From positions 52,370,213 to 52,434,212 of the forward strand of contig OZ020592.1 in NCBI GenBank assembly GCA_963971535.1: 64,000 nt of DNA, read 5' to 3'. The translations under genes were made by a program, and so were the position numbers. This DNA is from Notolepis coatsorum. Its lineage: Eukaryota; Chordata; Actinopteri; Aulopiformes; Paralepididae. Below are positions 61,831-64,000 of the stretch, one piece after another. Numbering within the stretch: the first letter of the stretch is position 1; each line of letters opens with the position of its first letter. Below the pieces are notes generated by a model. The model saw nothing but the letters and a program-made list of their open reading frames with translations, searched no databases and was not told the DNA's origin.

Positions 61831-62030
61831 TACAGTGTTTTATATTATTCACTTTAATTATTACACATATATTACACTATATATGATAGCTTAAAGAGTT
61901 GGGCTGAAAATATAAAGTACAGAAAAGATCTGTGTGACAGTGAGGCTATGTCTCTGTTCGGGGGTGCGAACAGGGCCCTTCTTAGGTGCTAAAACACTGC
62001 ATGGGGGCGTGAAGATTAGGGCACATGCAT
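61831..62030. repeat. Dispersed repeat, copy 1
   Basis: Similar to 63040-63245: TTATT.TTCAC.TTAATTATTACAC, then ATGATAGCTTA.AG.TTGGG.TGAAAAT and AAAACACTGCATGGGGG.GTGAA. Since copy 2 is directly 3' of a LINE reverse transcriptase fragment, both may be parts of that LINE 3' UTR. Confidence 0.6.
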
Positions 62031-62435
62031 ACTTAGAGTAAAAATGTAGAACATTATAGTCACATTTACAGTCATCATTCAAATGGTTTTATATCTTTGT
62101 AACATGTACATGTACAAGTATTGTACAACATTTTACTCATAGCATATTTTTAGTTCACACAATGGACGGGTTCACATGTTTTCACACATATTTTAAAAGA
62201 TTTTCCCATAAACATGCATTTGTCCTAATAAACTAACCTACACTATAACATACAACGCTTTGATGAATATTGTTACACCGCTGACAGAGATGTATTATAA
62301 TTATAATTTGGATAAAAACGTCAGCTAATTGACTAAAGGTAAATGGTGTAATACCAACTATTTGACAGTTTGGGACACGGTGGTGATTCTTATTTTCTTA
62401 TTTCGTAAAACTAAGACTAAAACTAAAATTAAGAG
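62031..62435. other. Unclassified AT-rich sequence
   Basis: No frame or repeat boundary recognised. Confidence 0.35.
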
Positions 62436-62600
62436 GTAACAGATCATAGAAAGACTCTAGTCTTGTTTACATCAGAGTCCCCCATTTTCAATACATCAGG
62501 ACATACACGACATACAGATAGACATTAATGTTACATCCAGACATTTAGGACATAACAGATTACAAATACAGCACTGTTTGTGAAAACAGTCCAGAAAATA
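62436..62600 (-). mobile_element. LINE 3' UTR fragment (R3)
   Basis: Shares TTGTTTACATCAGAGTCCCC, CATACACGACATACAGATAG and CAGCACTGTTTGTGAAAACA-type sequence with R1 and R2, without the tail. It gives the uninterrupted version of the site into which the hAT element at 51731 inserted. Confidence 0.65.
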
Positions 62601-63039
62601 TATGTCTGTCCAAGCTGTTTTAACTGTTTCAATAGGGTATTTCAACCATCTTTAATTAAGACTTATTTTTGGATATGGATCACCTCAAGGCATGAATGTC
62701 CATACACTGTAGCAATGCTAAGCCTACATTTTTAGGTCAACTTCCCCTTTTTAGCACGGTTCAAACCTTACCAGCATGCACATCTAACCCCCATTTAATG
62801 TCACAGTACCCTGAAATAGCACAGAGTGTGGGGAAAAGGCCTTTTTCAAAATAAAAAACTTTGAAACTGTACACCATTCACCACCCTAGCTGATTTTAAA
62901 GTTCCAAATTAAGGACATTTAAAGAATGAGAGGGGCTAATGTCCCTGCATCATTGCATAACGTGGTGTTATATTTTATATTTATGACCTGACCATCTCCC
63001 CCATACCAACATCCTGCAGTTCATTAACTTCCTTCCTCT

Positions 63040-63241
63040 TTTTTTTACCCCCGATGTTTTTTTGTATTATTCACATTAATTATTACACTTAAAGATATGA
63101 TTAGGTATAAAAGTTAAAGACATGATAGCTTAGAGTTGGGGTGAAAATACAAAGTGCTGTAAATATCTGTCTTTTTGAGGATCTGGGTGTGAACAGGGGG
63201 CCTGTTATAGGTGTCAAAACACTGCATGGGGGTGTGAAAGT
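63040..63241. repeat. Dispersed repeat, copy 2
   Basis: Counterpart of 61831-62030, about 75-80% similar by eye. It abuts the stop side of the LINE frame at 63242. Confidence 0.6.
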
Positions 63242-64000
63242 TTAGGGAACGAACAACCTCTGTATATTTGGTGGTAATACTCTGCATTTTACTCTAAACA
63301 AAACTAATAAAGTCTGTATTTCAGCTAACTCTTTAAGTTTCATTAGTCTGGATTTAATAAATAATTTGTTGGTATGTTCTCTTGAATCTACATTGTGAAC
63401 TATTCTTACTGCTCTCTTCTGTAATATAAATAATGGCTTTATGTTGCTTTCATACGTGTTACCCCACACTTCCACACAGTAACTCAAATATGGTAGGATG
63501 AGTGAACAATATAATATTCGCATAGAATTATAATCAAGCACATTCTTTGCCTTGTTCAAAACAAAAACACTCTCGGATACCTTATTTTTTATGTACATTA
63601 TATGTGGCTTCCATGTCATTTTCTCATCCAACATAACACCCAACATTTTTTACTCAGATACTCTTTCAATATTAACTCCGTCAATACATAATGCCACATT
63701 GTCCTTCTTTCGATTAGTAAATATCATAAATTTCGTTTTTCCAAATTTAGGGATAGCTTATTGTTATTAAACCATATCTTAAGTTTACACATTTCATTTA
63801 CAATGTCATCTGCTAATTTTTTAAGGTATTTTCCTGAACTGAAGAAATTTGTATCGACAGCAAATAAAACAAATTGCAATATGTTTGACACTACACATAT
63901 ATCATTAATATATCAAATAAAAAGTTTGGGCCCCAGGACCGAACCTTGAGGGACAACACATTCAATATTCATACATTCAGATGTGTAACCAGAGAGTTGT
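63242..64000 (-). pseudogene. LINE reverse transcriptase fragment, runs off the window
   Basis: From the window end leftwards the minus strand encodes CVVPQGSVLGPKLFI, a stop, YINDI, then FAVDTNFF where the family has FADD at the active site, then KIWFNNNKLSLNLEK, a frameshift, GVMLDEKMTWKPHI and PYLSYCVEVWGNTY with LQKRAVRIVHNVDSREHTN. It is therefore inactive. Clade is uncertain (L2- or Nimb-like). More of the element should lie beyond 64000. Confidence 0.88.

Overview
The window looks like transposon-rich intergenic DNA from a ray-finned fish. Evidence: very dense long dinucleotide and tri/tetranucleotide microsatellites, tRNA-derived SINEs of the teleost type, and a mixture typical of fish genomes (BEL/Pao, Ty1/copia, Ty3/gypsy, a DIRS-like element, Rex1/L2-type LINEs, Tol2-like hAT elements, MITEs). 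I found no host protein-coding gene, rRNA or functional tRNA gene that I can defend. The only long intact coding region is the 2,051-codon polyprotein of a BEL/Pao retrotransposon.

Layout. 1-9.7 kb: mostly unclassified sequence with (CT)n, (CA)n and (GT)n tracts, an old hAT-like remnant and an inverted-repeat MITE at 6.2-6.5 kb. 10.4-21.4 kb: an hAT MITE, then a LINE 3' end whose 3' UTR carries a 14-bp minisatellite and whose tail is a long (ATT)n tract. That minisatellite is split by a young 8.2-kb LTR element (12362-20539) with near-identical 1.36-kb LTRs but no recognisable gag, pol or env. 22.7-28.5 kb: four tRNA-derived SINEs and a non-autonomous DIRS-like element (23757-26258) with inverted terminal repeats and an internal complementary region. 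28.5-37.6 kb: the intact BEL/Pao element on the minus strand, with 5-bp target duplication. 37.8-45.7 kb: a SINE piece, a Ty3/gypsy RNase H fragment, LTR-like sequences and an unidentified 169-codon frame, then a second, defective BEL/Pao element on the plus strand (39698-45581). 46.5-51.2 kb: a Rex1/CR1-like LINE on the minus strand, broken by a second LINE and by a 205-bp templated insertion. 51.5-58.5 kb: LINE 3' UTR fragments, a Tol2-like hAT element, a degraded Ty1/copia element that itself received an L2-like LINE, and a TTAA-flanked MITE. 58.5-64 kb: more LINE 3' ends, a 278-bp tandem duplication, a frame possibly from a DNA transposon, a word-repeat region, (ATGT)n, and a LINE reverse transcriptase fragment running off the end.

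The elements do not form a pathway. Their nesting gives a relative history: LINE-A, then LINE-B inside it, then a copy of the LINE-A/LINE-B junction placed 2.7 kb away; LINE 3' UTR, then hAT; copia, then L2; minisatellite, then the coding-free LTR element. The items most worth following are the coding-free LTR element, the DIRS-like architecture, the templated insertion with its 18-bp target duplication, and the defective BEL/Pao copy with nearly identical LTRs.
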